Below, in pieces: positions 8,250 through 17,278 of a DNA stretch of 64,000 bases. Location of the stretch: NCBI GenBank assembly GCA_027698105.1, contig JAQERH010000012.1, positions 4,189 through 68,188 on the forward strand, written 5' to 3'. The notes under the pieces were generated by a model. The model saw only the letters and a program-made list of their open reading frames with translations. It was not told the origin of the DNA and ran no database searches. The stretch's first letter is position 1. Each line of letters opens with the position of its first letter. Source of the stretch: Lachnospiraceae bacterium AM93-12TA. Its GTDB lineage: Bacteria > Bacillota > Clostridia > Lachnospirales > Lachnospiraceae. The translations under genes were made by a program, and so were the position numbers.

Positions 8250-9620
8250 GTGCGAAACATATGGAAACGGATTTCTAATGCCTATGACAGGATTTTATTA
8301 TTTTTTTATCGGAAACGTGCCGGTTTCCTCATCTCTGCCGAAATTCTGGCTCTGCTGTTTCTTGGGGGATGTCTGATTTTAAAAGCATATCCACACTCTC
8401 CCGCCGCCAGCTGTCTGCTGTCCCTTCTCTCTCAGGAGCGCATCGGTACAGCCGGAGCAGATTCCCAGCAAAATCATTTTATCAAGTGGGTCGATTTTAA
8501 TGTTCCGGAGGAAGCTATGACAAAAGCCTTCCGGCTGGACGTAGCCACCTGTCAGCAGCAGATTCACCTGAACTGGATTGAGCTTCTGGCCTTCCTGGGC
8601 GCCAGATACGGAGGCGATTTTTCCAATTATCAGGAAGCTGACATGGATGAGCTGGCTGAGCGCCTTCAGAACGGTATTTCCATGGAACAGCTCTCTGCTG
8701 ATGTGAAACAGTATCCCTACTATCTGGAAGCCTATACAGCTGTTCTGGGCGGACTGGTAGGATACTATGAAATTGAAATTCCTGTTTCTGAGGCGCCGTC
8801 CTTCGCTCTGTCCGACGCCCGGATCCAGGAGGATCATCCCTCTTCCTCCGCTTCTTCCTCCTCCGGTCAGGATCCGGAAAAAGTCTGGGTCACCAAATAT
8901 GGCCTGAAGGGCTTTCTGCCCATTGCCAAGGGCTTTTCCTACACAGACTACGATGATTTCGGCGTTTCCCGCTCCTACGGCTATCAAAGAAAGCACCTGG
9001 GCCATGATATGATGGGGCAGACCGGCACGCCCGTCATAGCTGCTGAATCCGGCTATGTGGAAACTATGGGGTGGAATCAGTATGGGGGCTGGCGCATCGG
9101 CATCCGCAGTTTTGATAAAAAGCGGTATTATTATTACGCCCATCTGAGAAAAGACTATCCCTATCAGAGCTGTCTCTCTGAGGGAAGCATCGTCACTGCC
9201 GGGGATGTCATCGGATACATGGGCCGGACTGGCTACAGTTCTGCTGAAAATACCAACAATATTGACAAAACACATCTTCACTTCGGCCTTCAGCTCATCT
9301 TCGATGAATCCCAGAAGGAGGGAAACGGAGAAATCTGGATCAACTGCTATGAGCTGATGAAGTTTTTAAGCATTAATCAGTCGGAAGCAGCCAGGCAGGA
9401 CGGCACGAAGGAATGGAAGCGAATCTACGAAATGAAAGATCCAGCTGCAGAAGAAGCCAAAAAATCAAAGCTCCCGGAACCTGAAAACGACAAACAGCAG
9501 CAGTCAGGCCATAAGGCCTGCCCTGCTGCTTTCTTATACCAGTATCCAGTGGAAACAGAAATGTTCCTGCCTGCGCTACTGAATCACGCGGACTCTCATC
9601 ATTCCTTTAATTCCCTTTAA
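8250..9620 (+). CDS. Membrane-anchored M23 (LytM) metallopeptidase
   Basis: Predicted start GTG at 8250 (GGAGGG 7 nt upstream) rather than the ATG at 8232. One transmembrane helix (LISAEILALLFLGGCLIL) anchors an extracytoplasmic protein of about 456 residues. A helical domain (about 70-180) and a Ser/Pro linker precede the M23 domain: HLGHDMMG supplies the first zinc His and Asp, YYYAHL follows, and THLHFGLQ supplies the HxH pair. All metal ligands are present, so cleavage of peptidoglycan cross-bridges is likely. The last roughly 40 residues read through a terminator-like hairpin (9496-9530) and overlap serA by 45 bp, so the 3' end may be an extension caused by a lost stop. Confidence 0.8.
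   Translation: MRNIWKRISNAYDRILLFFYRKRAGFLISAEILALLFLGGCLILKAYPHSPAASCLLSLLSQERIGTAGADSQQNHFIKWVDFNVPEEAMTKAFRLDVATCQQQIHLNWIELLAFLGARYGGDFSNYQEADMDELAERLQNGISMEQLSADVKQYPYYLEAYTAVLGGLVGYYEIEIPVSEAPSFALSDARIQEDHPSSSASSSSGQDPEKVWVTKYGLKGFLPIAKGFSYTDYDDFGVSRSYGYQRKHLGHDMMGQTGTPVIAAESGYVETMGWNQYGGWRIGIRSFDKKRYYYYAHLRKDYPYQSCLSEGSIVTAGDVIGYMGRTGYSSAENTNNIDKTHLHFGLQLIFDESQKEGNGEIWINCYELMKFLSINQSEAARQDGTKEWKRIYEMKDPAAEEAKKSKLPEPENDKQQQSGHKACPAAFLYQYPVETEMFLPALLNHADSHHSFNSL
9496..9530 (-). terminator. Hairpin, probable terminator of the leu/ilv/ser operon
   Basis: AGCAGCAGTCAGGCC (9496-9510), a 4-nt ATAA loop and GGCCTGCCCTGCTGCT (9515-9530) form a strong stem. On the minus strand it follows the serA stop and runs into GTTTGTCGTTTTC. 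It lies inside the 3' end of the convergent M23 gene and may serve both. Confidence 0.55.
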
Positions 9621-10739
9621 TTTTTCCAGCGTCTCCTGATCGACTCTTGTTTCCAGGTCGATCATAGTGTAGGCGTATTTGTCCCGGCTCTTGTTGACCA
9701 TGTTGGCAATATTCATATCTGTCGCAGCCAGAATAGCGGAAATCTGTCCGATCATATTAGGGATATTCATATGAAGCAGAGCTACACGGTTGACAGAAGC
9801 GCAAACTCCCATATCACAGTCCGGATAATTAACAGAATGGTGGATATTTCCATTTTCCAGATAATCCATCAGCTCTTTGACGGCCATCAGAGCACAGTTA
9901 TCCTCCGATTCCTCTGTGGAAGCACCCAGATGTGGTGTCGCAATCACATGCTCCATCTCCATGACGGCCGGATTTGGGAAATCTGTCACATAGCGCTTTA
10001 CTTTTCCCTCAGCCAGAGCATTCTTCATGTCTGCGTCATTCACCAGCAGATCTCTGGCAAAGTTTAAAATTACAACTCCATCCTTCATCTTTCCCATGCT
10101 TTCCCTGTTAATCATGCCCCTGGTGGAGTCAAGAAGCGGCACATGGACAGTAATGTAATCGCACTCACTGTAAATGGTATCTAAATCTGTAATGTGGCGC
10201 ACGTCTCTGGAAAGCATCCAGGCAGCATTGACAGAAATAAACGGATCATAGCCCAGCACCTCCATGCCCAGGCCGGCGGCTGCATTCGCCACTTCCGCTC
10301 CGATAGCTCCCAGGCCGATGACTCCCAGCTTCTTTCCCTTAATTTCATGACCGGCAAAGGCCTTTTTGGCCTTCTCCATATCCTTGGAAATATTTTCATT
10401 TCCTGCGTTTTCCCTGCACCAGTTCATGCCTCCGGCCACATCTCTGGCAGCTAACAGCATACCGGCCAATACCAGCTCCTTTACGCCGTTGGCATTGGCT
10501 CCCGGCGTGTTGAACACTACAATTCCGCGGCTGGCACACTCATCTAAAGGAATATTATTGACTCCGGCTCCGGCTCTGGCTATGGCTCTCAGATTTTCAG
10601 AGAACTCCATCCCGTGCATGGAGGCGCTTCTCACCAGAATTCCATCAGCCTCCTCTGCGTGCTCTGTCATCTCATAGCTTTCTGTAAAAAGTCCTGTCCC
10701 ATACTTGGAAATCGGGTTCAGGCAGTGAATCTTTCTCAT
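9576..10739 (-). CDS. serA: D-3-phosphoglycerate dehydrogenase
   Basis: 387 residues from the ATG at 10739 (MRKIHCLNPISKYG), chosen because GGGAGG lies about 8 nt upstream. The frame opens further upstream but would then overlap serC. The Rossmann NAD motif GVIGLGAIGAEVANAAAGLG near 140, the catalytic Arg/Glu region and the PHLGAST motif are those of 2-hydroxyacid dehydrogenases of the SerA class. The C-terminal 75 residues form an ACT-like domain, suggesting serine feedback. It catalyses the first step of serine synthesis and is the last gene of the operon. Confidence 0.93.
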   Translation of the reverse strand: MRKIHCLNPISKYGTGLFTESYEMTEHAEEADGILVRSASMHGMEFSENLRAIARAGAGVNNIPLDECASRGIVVFNTPGANANGVKELVLAGMLLAARDVAGGMNWCRENAGNENISKDMEKAKKAFAGHEIKGKKLGVIGLGAIGAEVANAAAGLGMEVLGYDPFISVNAAWMLSRDVRHITDLDTIYSECDYITVHVPLLDSTRGMINRESMGKMKDGVVILNFARDLLVNDADMKNALAEGKVKRYVTDFPNPAVMEMEHVIATPHLGASTEESEDNCALMAVKELMDYLENGNIHHSVNYPDCDMGVCASVNRVALLHMNIPNMIGQISAILAATDMNIANMVNKSRDKYAYTMIDLETRVDQETLEKLKGIKGMMRVRVIQ

Positions 10740-10764
10740 CTTCATTTCCTCCCTGGCTGTCAAA

Positions 10765-11847
10765 TCAGCTGTTTTTCTTCTCAAATTCCCGCATGAATTC
10801 TACAAGCTTTGCCACACCCTCTTCCGGCATGGCGTTGTAGATGCTGGCTCTCATTCCGCCTACGGTTCTGTGACCTTTTAAGTTTACAAATCCAGCTTCC
10901 TTGGCTTCCTTTATAAACTTGGCATCCATCTCCTCAGATCCTGTCACAAAAGGCACATTCATCAAAGAGCGGTCTTTCTTTTCAACGGTTCCTTTAAACA
11001 TCTGGCTTTCATCCAGAAAATCATAGAGAAGCTTTGCCTTTCTCTCATTTTTCTCCTTCATAGCCTCAAGACCGCCCTGCTTTTTCAGCCACTTAAATAC
11101 CTTTCCGCAGATATAAATGCAGTAGGTCGGAGGCGTATTATAGAGAGAATCATTGTCAGCATAGGTCTTATATCGAAGCATGGTAGGCGTTCCGGGAAGG
11201 ACATCCTCTGTGATCAGATCCTCCCTTACAATGGCAATGGCCATTCCGGCAGGACCTACGTTTTTCTGTACTCCGCCCCAGATAATTCCAAATTTAGACA
11301 CATCTAACGGTTCGGACAGGAAGCAGGAGGACACATCTGCCACCAGAATCTTTCCCTTTGTATTGGGAAGCTCCGGAAATCTTGTTCCGTAAATGGTATT
11401 GTTCAGGCAGATGTATACATAGTCTGCATCCTCGTCTACCGGAAGGTCGGAGCAGTCCGGAATATAGCTGAAGGTTCTGTCCTCGCTGGAGGCAATCGCA
11501 TGGGCTGTTCCATACATCTGAGCCTCCTTAAACGCCTTCTTGGCCCACTGGCCGGTGATAATGTAGTCTCCCACCTTATTTTTCATCAGGTTCATGGGAA
11601 CCATGGCAAACTGCATATGGCCGCCGCCCTGGATAAACAGTACCTTGTAATTGTCAGGAATATGCATTAAATCCCGCAGATCCTGCTCCGCCTCCTTGAG
11701 AATATCCTGAAAGTCCTTAGAGCGATGGCTCATCTCCATCACTGACATGCCGCAGCCCCTGTAATCCATCATCTCTTCTGACGCTTCCCTGAGTACCTCC
11801 TCAGGCATCACGGCTGGACCTGCCGAAAAATTGTAGACTCTGCTCAT
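10765..11847 (-). CDS. serC: Phosphoserine aminotransferase
   Basis: 360 residues, class V aminotransferase. It begins MSRVYNFSAGPAVMPEEVL, the SerC N-terminal signature, has the PLP-lysine motif WGGVQKNVGPAG near 195, and ends with the family's GHRTVGGMRASIYNAMP segment. It converts 3-phosphohydroxypyruvate to phosphoserine (and acts in PLP synthesis in some bacteria). Start: AAGGAGG 7 nt before ATG. It lies 25 bp ahead of serA and 60 bp after ilvB. No serB gene is in the window. Confidence 0.95.
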   Translation of the reverse strand: MSRVYNFSAGPAVMPEEVLREASEEMMDYRGCGMSVMEMSHRSKDFQDILKEAEQDLRDLMHIPDNYKVLFIQGGGHMQFAMVPMNLMKNKVGDYIITGQWAKKAFKEAQMYGTAHAIASSEDRTFSYIPDCSDLPVDEDADYVYICLNNTIYGTRFPELPNTKGKILVADVSSCFLSEPLDVSKFGIIWGGVQKNVGPAGMAIAIVREDLITEDVLPGTPTMLRYKTYADNDSLYNTPPTYCIYICGKVFKWLKKQGGLEAMKEKNERKAKLLYDFLDESQMFKGTVEKKDRSLMNVPFVTGSEEMDAKFIKEAKEAGFVNLKGHRTVGGMRASIYNAMPEEGVAKLVEFMREFEKKNS

Positions 11848-11907
11848 AACTGCTCCTCCTTCTATCTATTCTCTCTTTCTATCTGTCAGCGCCTGTATCT
11901 GCCGGCA

Positions 11908-13596
11908 CTATTTTCCTTCAATCATCAGATCAATCTCGTCAAAGGCATCCTCAATGGGCTTTCCTGCCGGAACCATCGGAAATACCTTGTCATCGCAGCC
12001 AATCTGGCAGTCAATAACAACCGGAATATTTAACTCCACTGCTTCTTTAAATACCCGTTCAAACTCATCCTTCTCTGTTACCCGGTAGGCCTTTGCCCCC
12101 AGTCCCTCCGCCACTTTGACGAAGTCTACCTGGTCATCCAGCACAGTCTGGGAATAACGCTTTCCATAGAACAGGTTCTGCCACTGGCGCACCATACCCA
12201 GCACATGATTATTAAATACAACCTGGATAATCGGAATATTATATCTGGCTGCCGTAGCTATCTCATTCATATTCATGCGGAAGCATCCGTCCCCGGCAAT
12301 GTTTACCACTGTCTTATCTTTGCAGCCCATCTTGGCGCCGATACAGGCTCCCAGGCCATAGCCCATGGTTCCCAGACCGCCGGAGGACAGGAAGGTTCTG
12401 GGCTTCTTATATTTATAATACTGAGCCGCCCACATCTGATGCTGTCCTACATCTGTCGTAATGATGGCTTCCCCGTCAGTCAGCTCATAGATTTTTTCCA
12501 TGATATACGGGCCAGTCAGCTGCTCTTTATTGTAGCGCAGCGGATACATATCCCGCATTCTGTCAATATGGGCAATCCACTCTTCATGGTTCATCGGGTC
12601 AAGCCTTGCATTGAGCCTTCTTAAAATCACCTTCAGATCGCCAATCACACTGGCTGTTGTATGGATGTTTTTATTGATCTCCGCCGGATCCACATCCAGC
12701 TGGAGAATCTTGGCGTTCTTGGCAAACCGTGAGGAATCTCCCACCACACGGTCGCTGAATCTGGCGCCTGCCACAATCAGAAGATCGCACTCCGCCACTC
12801 CGAAATTGGAGGTCTTCGTGCCATGCATTCCAATCATACCGGTATAAAGCTCATCGGTTCCGTCAAAGGCTCCCTTTCCCATTAAGCTGTCAGCTACAGG
12901 GGCCTGAATCTTATGGGCAAATGCCTTAAGCTCCTCAGAGGCATTGGCTGCCACAGCTCCTCCGCCTACAAAGATGAAAGGCTTCTGGGAAGCGTGAATC
13001 AGGGACAGAGCCTGCTCCATATCCTCCTCTGTAATCGTGTCGGACTGAGGCTTCACTGGCTCTGGCTGCTTATACTCGTAATCGCACTCTGCTGCCGTCA
13101 CATCCTTTGTGATATCCACCAGAACAGGACCCGGACGGCCGCTTCCGGCAATCCGAAAGGCTCTTCGGATCACATCAGCCAGCTTCGTCACATCCTTTAC
13201 AATAAAATTGTATTTCGTGATAGGCATAGTTACGCCTAAAATATCAATTTCCTGAAAACTGTCCTTTCCCAACAGGTTCACGCCTACGTTGCAGGTAATG
13301 GCTACCACTGGAATCGAATCCATGTAGGCAGTGGCAATTCCTGTTACCAGGTTTGTAGCTCCCGGACCGGAAGTGGCCAGGCATACGCCTACCTTTCCGG
13401 TAGCTCTGGCATATCCGTCCGCTGCGTGGGAAGCTCCCTGCTCATGGGAGGTAAGTATATGTGTAATCTCATCCTGGTGCTTGTAAAGGGCGTCGTAAAT
13501 GTTCAGAATTGAACCTCCCGGATAGCCAAATACTGTGTCTACCCCCTGCTCCTTCAGGCACTCGATGACTATTTCTGCTCCATTTAATCGTTTCAT
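11908..13596 (-). CDS. ilvB: Acetolactate synthase large subunit
   Basis: 562 residues, a complete TPP-dependent enzyme: catalytic Glu in SHEQGASHAADGYARATG (about 50), an FAD/substrate domain, and the TPP/Mg motif GDGCFRMNMNEIATA with a downstream N residue. It condenses pyruvate (or pyruvate and 2-oxobutyrate) in valine, leucine and isoleucine synthesis. Length and biosynthetic context favour anabolic AHAS over catabolic AlsS. No regulatory small subunit (ilvN/ilvH) is adjacent. Start: GAGGAG before ATG. Confidence 0.93.
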   Translation of the reverse strand: MKRLNGAEIVIECLKEQGVDTVFGYPGGSILNIYDALYKHQDEITHILTSHEQGASHAADGYARATGKVGVCLATSGPGATNLVTGIATAYMDSIPVVAITCNVGVNLLGKDSFQEIDILGVTMPITKYNFIVKDVTKLADVIRRAFRIAGSGRPGPVLVDITKDVTAAECDYEYKQPEPVKPQSDTITEEDMEQALSLIHASQKPFIFVGGGAVAANASEELKAFAHKIQAPVADSLMGKGAFDGTDELYTGMIGMHGTKTSNFGVAECDLLIVAGARFSDRVVGDSSRFAKNAKILQLDVDPAEINKNIHTTASVIGDLKVILRRLNARLDPMNHEEWIAHIDRMRDMYPLRYNKEQLTGPYIMEKIYELTDGEAIITTDVGQHQMWAAQYYKYKKPRTFLSSGGLGTMGYGLGACIGAKMGCKDKTVVNIAGDGCFRMNMNEIATAARYNIPIIQVVFNNHVLGMVRQWQNLFYGKRYSQTVLDDQVDFVKVAEGLGAKAYRVTEKDEFERVFKEAVELNIPVVIDCQIGCDDKVFPMVPAGKPIEDAFDEIDLMIEGK

Positions 13597-13659
13597 CTGC
13601 GCTCCTCGCTTTGCCTTACTTTTTCTGCCTGATATTCCGGCTTTCTTTTAAACTGATCA

Positions 13660-15342
13660 TTAATCCTGAGACTTTCCCGGAATCTCCAGGACAGCTCCTC
13701 TGTTGCCGCTGGTTACCATGGATGCGTAACGGGCCAGGTATCCTGTGGTTACCTTCGGCTCTCTCGGCTGCCATTTTGCCCGTCTTGCTGCCAGCTCCTC
13801 ATCTGATACCAGCACATTTAAGGAATGATTGTTAATGTCAATGGAAATCATATCGCCTTCCTCTACCAGAGCAATCGGTCCTCCCACTGCCGCCTCCGGA
13901 GATACGTGTCCAATGGAAGCACCTCTGGAAGCTCCGGAGAACCGTCCGTCTGTAATCAGGGCAACGCTTTCTCCCAGTCCCATGCCTGCGATAGCTGAAG
14001 TCGGATTCAGCATCTCTCTCATACCAGGTCCGCCCTTCGGTCCCTCATAGCGGATAATAACCACATCGCCGGAAACGATCTTTCCGCCCTTGATCGCCAC
14101 GATAGCATCCTCCTCGCAGTCAAAGACTCTGGCCGGTCCCTCGTGCTTTAACATCTCCGGGGCAACGGCTGATCTCTTTACAACAGCTGTGTCAGGGGCC
14201 AGGTTTCCGCGAAGCACTGCAATGCCGCCTGTAGCGCTGTATGGATTCTCAATGGGACGGATCAGCTCTGGATTGCGGTTGACACAGCCCTCGATGTTCT
14301 CTCCCACGGTCTTTCCTGTGACAGTCATGCAGTCCAGATTCAGAAGATCCTTCTTGGACAGCTCATTCATCACTGCGTAAACGCCGCCTGCCTCATTTAA
14401 CTCTTCAATATAAGTCGGGCCAGCCGGAGCCAGATGACAGAGATTCGGAGTCTTGGCACTGATTTCATTGACCAGATCCATATTCAGGTCCACACCTGCC
14501 TCATGGGCGATGGCCGGAAGATGGAGCATGCTGTTAGTAGAACAGCCCAGGGCCATGTCTACAGTCAGTGCATTTAAGAAGGCTTTCTCCGTCATAATAT
14601 CGCGCGGACGGATATTCTTCTCATACATCTCCATAACCTTCATGCCGGCGTGCTTGGCCAGCTTGATTCTCTCGGAGTAGACTGCTGGAATCGTGCCGTT
14701 TCCACGCAGACCCATGCCCAGGGCCTCTGTCAGACAGTTCATGCTGTTAGCTGTGTACATACCAGAGCAGGAACCGCAGGTCGGGCAGACCTTATTCTCG
14801 TACTCGGTCAGCTCCTCCTCTGTAATCGTTCCGGCCGCATAGGCGCCTACTGCTTCAAACATACTGGAAAGGCTTCTCTTTCTGCCGCCCACATGGCCGG
14901 CCAGCATGGGACCGCCGCTGACAAATACAGTGGGAACATTGACTCTGGCTGCTGCCATGAGAAGTCCCGGCACATTTTTGTCGCAGTTTGGAACCATGAC
15001 AAGGGCGTCAAACTGGTGAGCCAGAGCCATACACTCGGTAGAATCAGCAATCAGATCTCTCGTTACCAGAGAATATTTCATTCCTACATGGCCCATGGCA
15101 ATTCCGTCGCAGACTGCAATGGCCGGAAATACTACTGGAGTTCCTCCTGCCATGGCTACGCCCAGCTTAACAGCCTCCACAATTTTGTCCAGATTCATAT
15201 GTCCCGGCACAATCTCATTGTAGGAGCTGACAATACCTACCATAGGCTTTCTCATCTCCTCCGGCGTCATGCCGAGGGCATTTAACAGGGATCTATGAGG
15301 AGCCGCCTGGGGCCCCTTTCTTACTGCATCACTTTTCATCAT
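13660..15342 (-). CDS. ilvD: Dihydroxy-acid dehydratase
   Basis: 560 residues from [20 protein letters not shown] at 15342, with GGAAG 7 nt upstream; the longer frame to 15372 lacks a binding site. Iron-sulfur ligands are visible in PNCDKNVPG and [12 protein letters not shown], together with the family's EANSMNCL-like and GRFSGASRG motifs. It converts dihydroxy acids to 2-keto acids in isoleucine/valine synthesis and is probably oxygen-labile. It is transcribed with leuB upstream and ilvB downstream (63-bp gap). Confidence 0.95.
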   Translation of the reverse strand: MMKSDAVRKGPQAAPHRSLLNALGMTPEEMRKPMVGIVSSYNEIVPGHMNLDKIVEAVKLGVAMAGGTPVVFPAIAVCDGIAMGHVGMKYSLVTRDLIADSTECMALAHQFDALVMVPNCDKNVPGLLMAAARVNVPTVFVSGGPMLAGHVGGRKRSLSSMFEAVGAYAAGTITEEELTEYENKVCPTCGSCSGMYTANSMNCLTEALGMGLRGNGTIPAVYSERIKLAKHAGMKVMEMYEKNIRPRDIMTEKAFLNALTVDMALGCSTNSMLHLPAIAHEAGVDLNMDLVNEISAKTPNLCHLAPAGPTYIEELNEAGGVYAVMNELSKKDLLNLDCMTVTGKTVGENIEGCVNRNPELIRPIENPYSATGGIAVLRGNLAPDTAVVKRSAVAPEMLKHEGPARVFDCEEDAIVAIKGGKIVSGDVVIIRYEGPKGGPGMREMLNPTSAIAGMGLGESVALITDGRFSGASRGASIGHVSPEAAVGGPIALVEEGDMISIDINNHSLNVLVSDEELAARRAKWQPREPKVTTGYLARYASMVTSGNRGAVLEIPGKSQD

Positions 15343-15409
15343 CAATTCTCTTCCTTTCCCTTTCCAGGCCATCCTTTTCTGCTGCTTCTGACTCTCAGGA
15401 CAGATACAG

Positions 15410-15429
15410 CAGACAGGAAGGCCTGTCTG
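15410..15429 (-). promoter_or_regulatory. Small hairpin ahead of ilvD
   Basis: CAGACAGG, an AAGG loop and CCTGTCTG form a perfect 8-bp stem 68 bp upstream of the ilvD start. With the next hairpin it may tune readthrough or mRNA processing between leuB and ilvD. Confidence 0.4.
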
Positions 15430-15449
15430 ATATCTAATCTATGGAAAAC

Positions 15450-15482
15450 GCTGCCGGAAGGCTCTCAGGCCTCCCTGGCAGC
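15450..15482 (-). terminator. Intercistronic hairpin after leuB
   Basis: On the minus strand GCTGCCAGGGAGGC pairs with GCCTTCCGGCAGC around a CTGAGA loop, followed by GTTTTCC. It lies 34 bp past the leuB stop. The short U tract suggests partial termination or attenuation rather than a full stop, because ilvD has no clear promoter of its own. Confidence 0.5.
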
Positions 15483-15515
15483 TTTATCATCCTGTTAACA
15501 ATTGGTTCGCTATCT

Positions 15516-16601
15516 TTATTTAATGCGCTCGCAAATCAGGCGTCCCATCTCTTCTGTACCCACCTGCGTACATCCTTCTGCCATAATATCAGACGTTCTG
15601 AATCCTTCCGTCAGCACCTGCTGAACGGCCGTCTCCACGGCCATAGCCTCCTGATCCAGATCAAAGGAATAGCGGAGCATCATGGCAGCAGAGAGAATGG
15701 TAGCAATTGGGTTTGCAATCCCCTTTCCTGCAATATCCGGTGCAGAACCATGACTTGGCTCATACAATCCGAATTTACTCTCATTCATGCTGGCAGAGGA
15801 AAGCATTCCAATAGATCCGGTGATCATGCTGGCCTCATCTGATAAAATATCTCCGAACATATTTTCCGTGAGAATCACATCGAACTGTCCAGGATTCATC
15901 ACCAGCTGCATAGCGCAGTTATCTACCAGCATATGGGTCAGGGTCACCTCAGGATAATCTGCGGCAACCTCCTCCACCACCTTTCTCCACAGTCTGGAGG
16001 AATCCAGCACATTAGCCTTATCCACGCTGGTCACATGTTTTTTTCTCTTCATGGCGATATCGAAAGCCTTCACTGCGATTCTTCGAATCTCATTTTCATT
16101 GTAAGTGAGGGTGTCCACAGCTGTCGTCACTCCGTCCACTTCCTTTGTATAGCGTTCTCCAAAATACAGACCGCCAGTCAGTTCCCGCATAATCACCATA
16201 TCAAAACCGCCTCCGATGATCTCTTTCTTTAAGGGACAGGCATCGGAAAGTTCCTTGTAGAGGTAAGCCGGACGGATATTGGCAAACAGGCCCAGTCCCT
16301 TTCTGATGGCCAGCAGTCCGGCCTCAGGCCTCAGGTTCGGCGCCACGTCATACCATCTGGAGTTTCCCACATTTCCGCCCACTGCTCCGAGCAGGACAGA
16401 ATCACTGTTTCTCGCCGTCTCCAGAGCTTCCTCTGTCAAGGGGACGCCGTACGTATCGATGGAAATGCCACCCATCAAAACCTCTGTATACTGAAATTTA
16501 TGTCCGTAGGCCTCTCCGACTCGGTCCAGCACCTTACATGCCTCCCTGACAATCTCCGGCCCGATTCCATCTCCCGGAATCACTGCAATCCTGTAATCCA
16601 T
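15516..16601 (-). CDS. leuB: 3-isopropylmalate dehydrogenase
   Basis: 361 residues, the usual length. The N-terminus [18 protein letters not shown] and the C-terminal [19 protein letters not shown] motif are diagnostic of the isopropylmalate/isocitrate dehydrogenase family. The substrate-loop context ([23 protein letters not shown]) fits LeuB. It oxidatively decarboxylates 3-isopropylmalate in leucine synthesis. It is first gene of the leuB-ilvD-ilvB-serC-serA cluster, read from the promoter at 16636-16664, with GGAGGAG before the start. leuA, leuC and leuD are not in the window. Confidence 0.95.
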   Translation of the reverse strand: MDYRIAVIPGDGIGPEIVREACKVLDRVGEAYGHKFQYTEVLMGGISIDTYGVPLTEEALETARNSDSVLLGAVGGNVGNSRWYDVAPNLRPEAGLLAIRKGLGLFANIRPAYLYKELSDACPLKKEIIGGGFDMVIMRELTGGLYFGERYTKEVDGVTTAVDTLTYNENEIRRIAVKAFDIAMKRKKHVTSVDKANVLDSSRLWRKVVEEVAADYPEVTLTHMLVDNCAMQLVMNPGQFDVILTENMFGDILSDEASMITGSIGMLSSASMNESKFGLYEPSHGSAPDIAGKGIANPIATILSAAMMLRYSFDLDQEAMAVETAVQQVLTEGFRTSDIMAEGCTQVGTEEMGRLICERIK

Positions 16602-16635
16602 CCTGTCTCACTCCTCCGCATTTCAGTTTCTTTCC

Positions 16636-16664
16636 ATCATATCCTATTTGTCAGTATTTTTCAA
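16636..16664 (-). promoter_or_regulatory. Promoter of the leuB operon
   Basis: Minus strand TTGAAA (16659-16664), 17 bp, TATGAT (16636-16641). The predicted leader is only about 30 nt, which leaves no room for a T-box or leader-peptide attenuator. Confidence 0.7.
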
Positions 16665-16755
16665 CTGCACGTCCGGGATTTACAGGAAATCTTCTATATA
16701 AATTTGGAATTTTTTGTATAACCGCAGGTTATCGAAATTTCTGTCTCATATCTGT

Positions 16756-16770
16756 TGAGACATTGTCTCA
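16756..16770. promoter_or_regulatory. Operator-like palindrome upstream of leuB
   Basis: TGAGACATTGTCTCA is a perfect 15-bp palindrome with a further half site (CTGTCTCA) at 16741-16748. It lies roughly 90 bp upstream of the leuB -35 box. The 16602-16959 gap holds no gene: it contains this site, the leuB promoter and the yajC terminator region. Confidence 0.4.
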
Positions 16771-16826
16771 CTAGCAAGTTTTACGTTCCTGGGAAACAAG
16801 TCCTCTTTAGAGCCGCGGTTTCCGGA

Positions 16827-16874
16827 GCATTTTTTATGACATAGGACGCAATTTCCTATGTCATAAAAAAATGC
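16827..16874. repeat. Inverted repeat overlapping the yajC terminator
   Basis: A 20-bp arm (16827-16846, beginning GCATTTTTTATGACATAGGA) is repeated inverted at 16854-16874 around a short loop. Both ends carry T/A runs, so it can act as a bidirectional terminator. Confidence 0.5.
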
Positions 16875-16904
16875 CTGCCCCAGAATTCTCATTCTGGAAC
16901 AGGC
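16863..16904 (-). terminator. Terminator of the SCIFF-secDF-yajC operon
   Basis: On the minus strand GCCTGTTCCAGAAT, a GAGA loop and ATTCTGGGGCAGGC are followed by ATTTTTTTAT: a classic Rho-independent terminator, 56 bp beyond the yajC stop. A further GC-rich hairpin (16913-16938) lies between it and the stop. Confidence 0.8.
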
Positions 16905-16959
16905 TCTCCTTCCCAGGCAGCGCGGCTGCGCCGCCTGGATCCCTCTAACGGTTCAAAGA

Positions 16960-17232
16960 CTACAGTTCCGGCTTTTCAACCTGAACAATGGCATCCTTGC
17001 GCATCGGAATACGGCAGTTCTTGTTGCTGCCGAACTCAACGATTACTGTATCATCTGTCATGTCGATGATGACACCGTACATTCCGCTGGATGTTAAAAC
17101 GCTGTCGCCGATTGCCACGCTGGCTAAAAGCTCCTGCATTCTCTTTTTCTCTTTTTTCTGAGGTCTGATAGCGATAAAGTACATAAGTCCGATCAGGAAT
17201 ACAAAGTACACTATCCATCCCATTGCGTTCAT
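16960..17232 (-). CDS. yajC: Preprotein translocase accessory subunit YajC
   Basis: 90 residues: one N-terminal transmembrane helix (WIVYFVFLIGLMYFIAI), then the RPQKKEKKRMQELLASV..GDSVLTSSGMYGVI motif universal in YajC. It forms part of the SecDF-YajC complex that assists SecYEG export. It is last gene of the SCIFF-scfB-secDF-tgt-yajC run, 46 bp after tgt, with AAGGAGG 9 nt before ATG. Confidence 0.92.
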   Translation of the reverse strand: MNAMGWIVYFVFLIGLMYFIAIRPQKKEKKRMQELLASVAIGDSVLTSSGMYGVIIDMTDDTVIVEFGSNKNCRIPMRKDAIVQVEKPEL

Positions 17233-17278
17233 GTGTTATTTCCTCCTTCATCCAGATTCGGCGCCTCGCCGCGAAATC

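Noticed and set aside
8379..9281. 300-codon open frame antisense to the M23 peptidase
   Set aside because: The sense strand has all M23 metal ligands; the antisense frame has no start signal or domain.
16602..16740. T-box or leader-peptide attenuator before leuB
   Set aside because: The promoter is about 30 nt from the coding region and no T-box sequence (TGGNACC-like) or Leu-codon run was seen.
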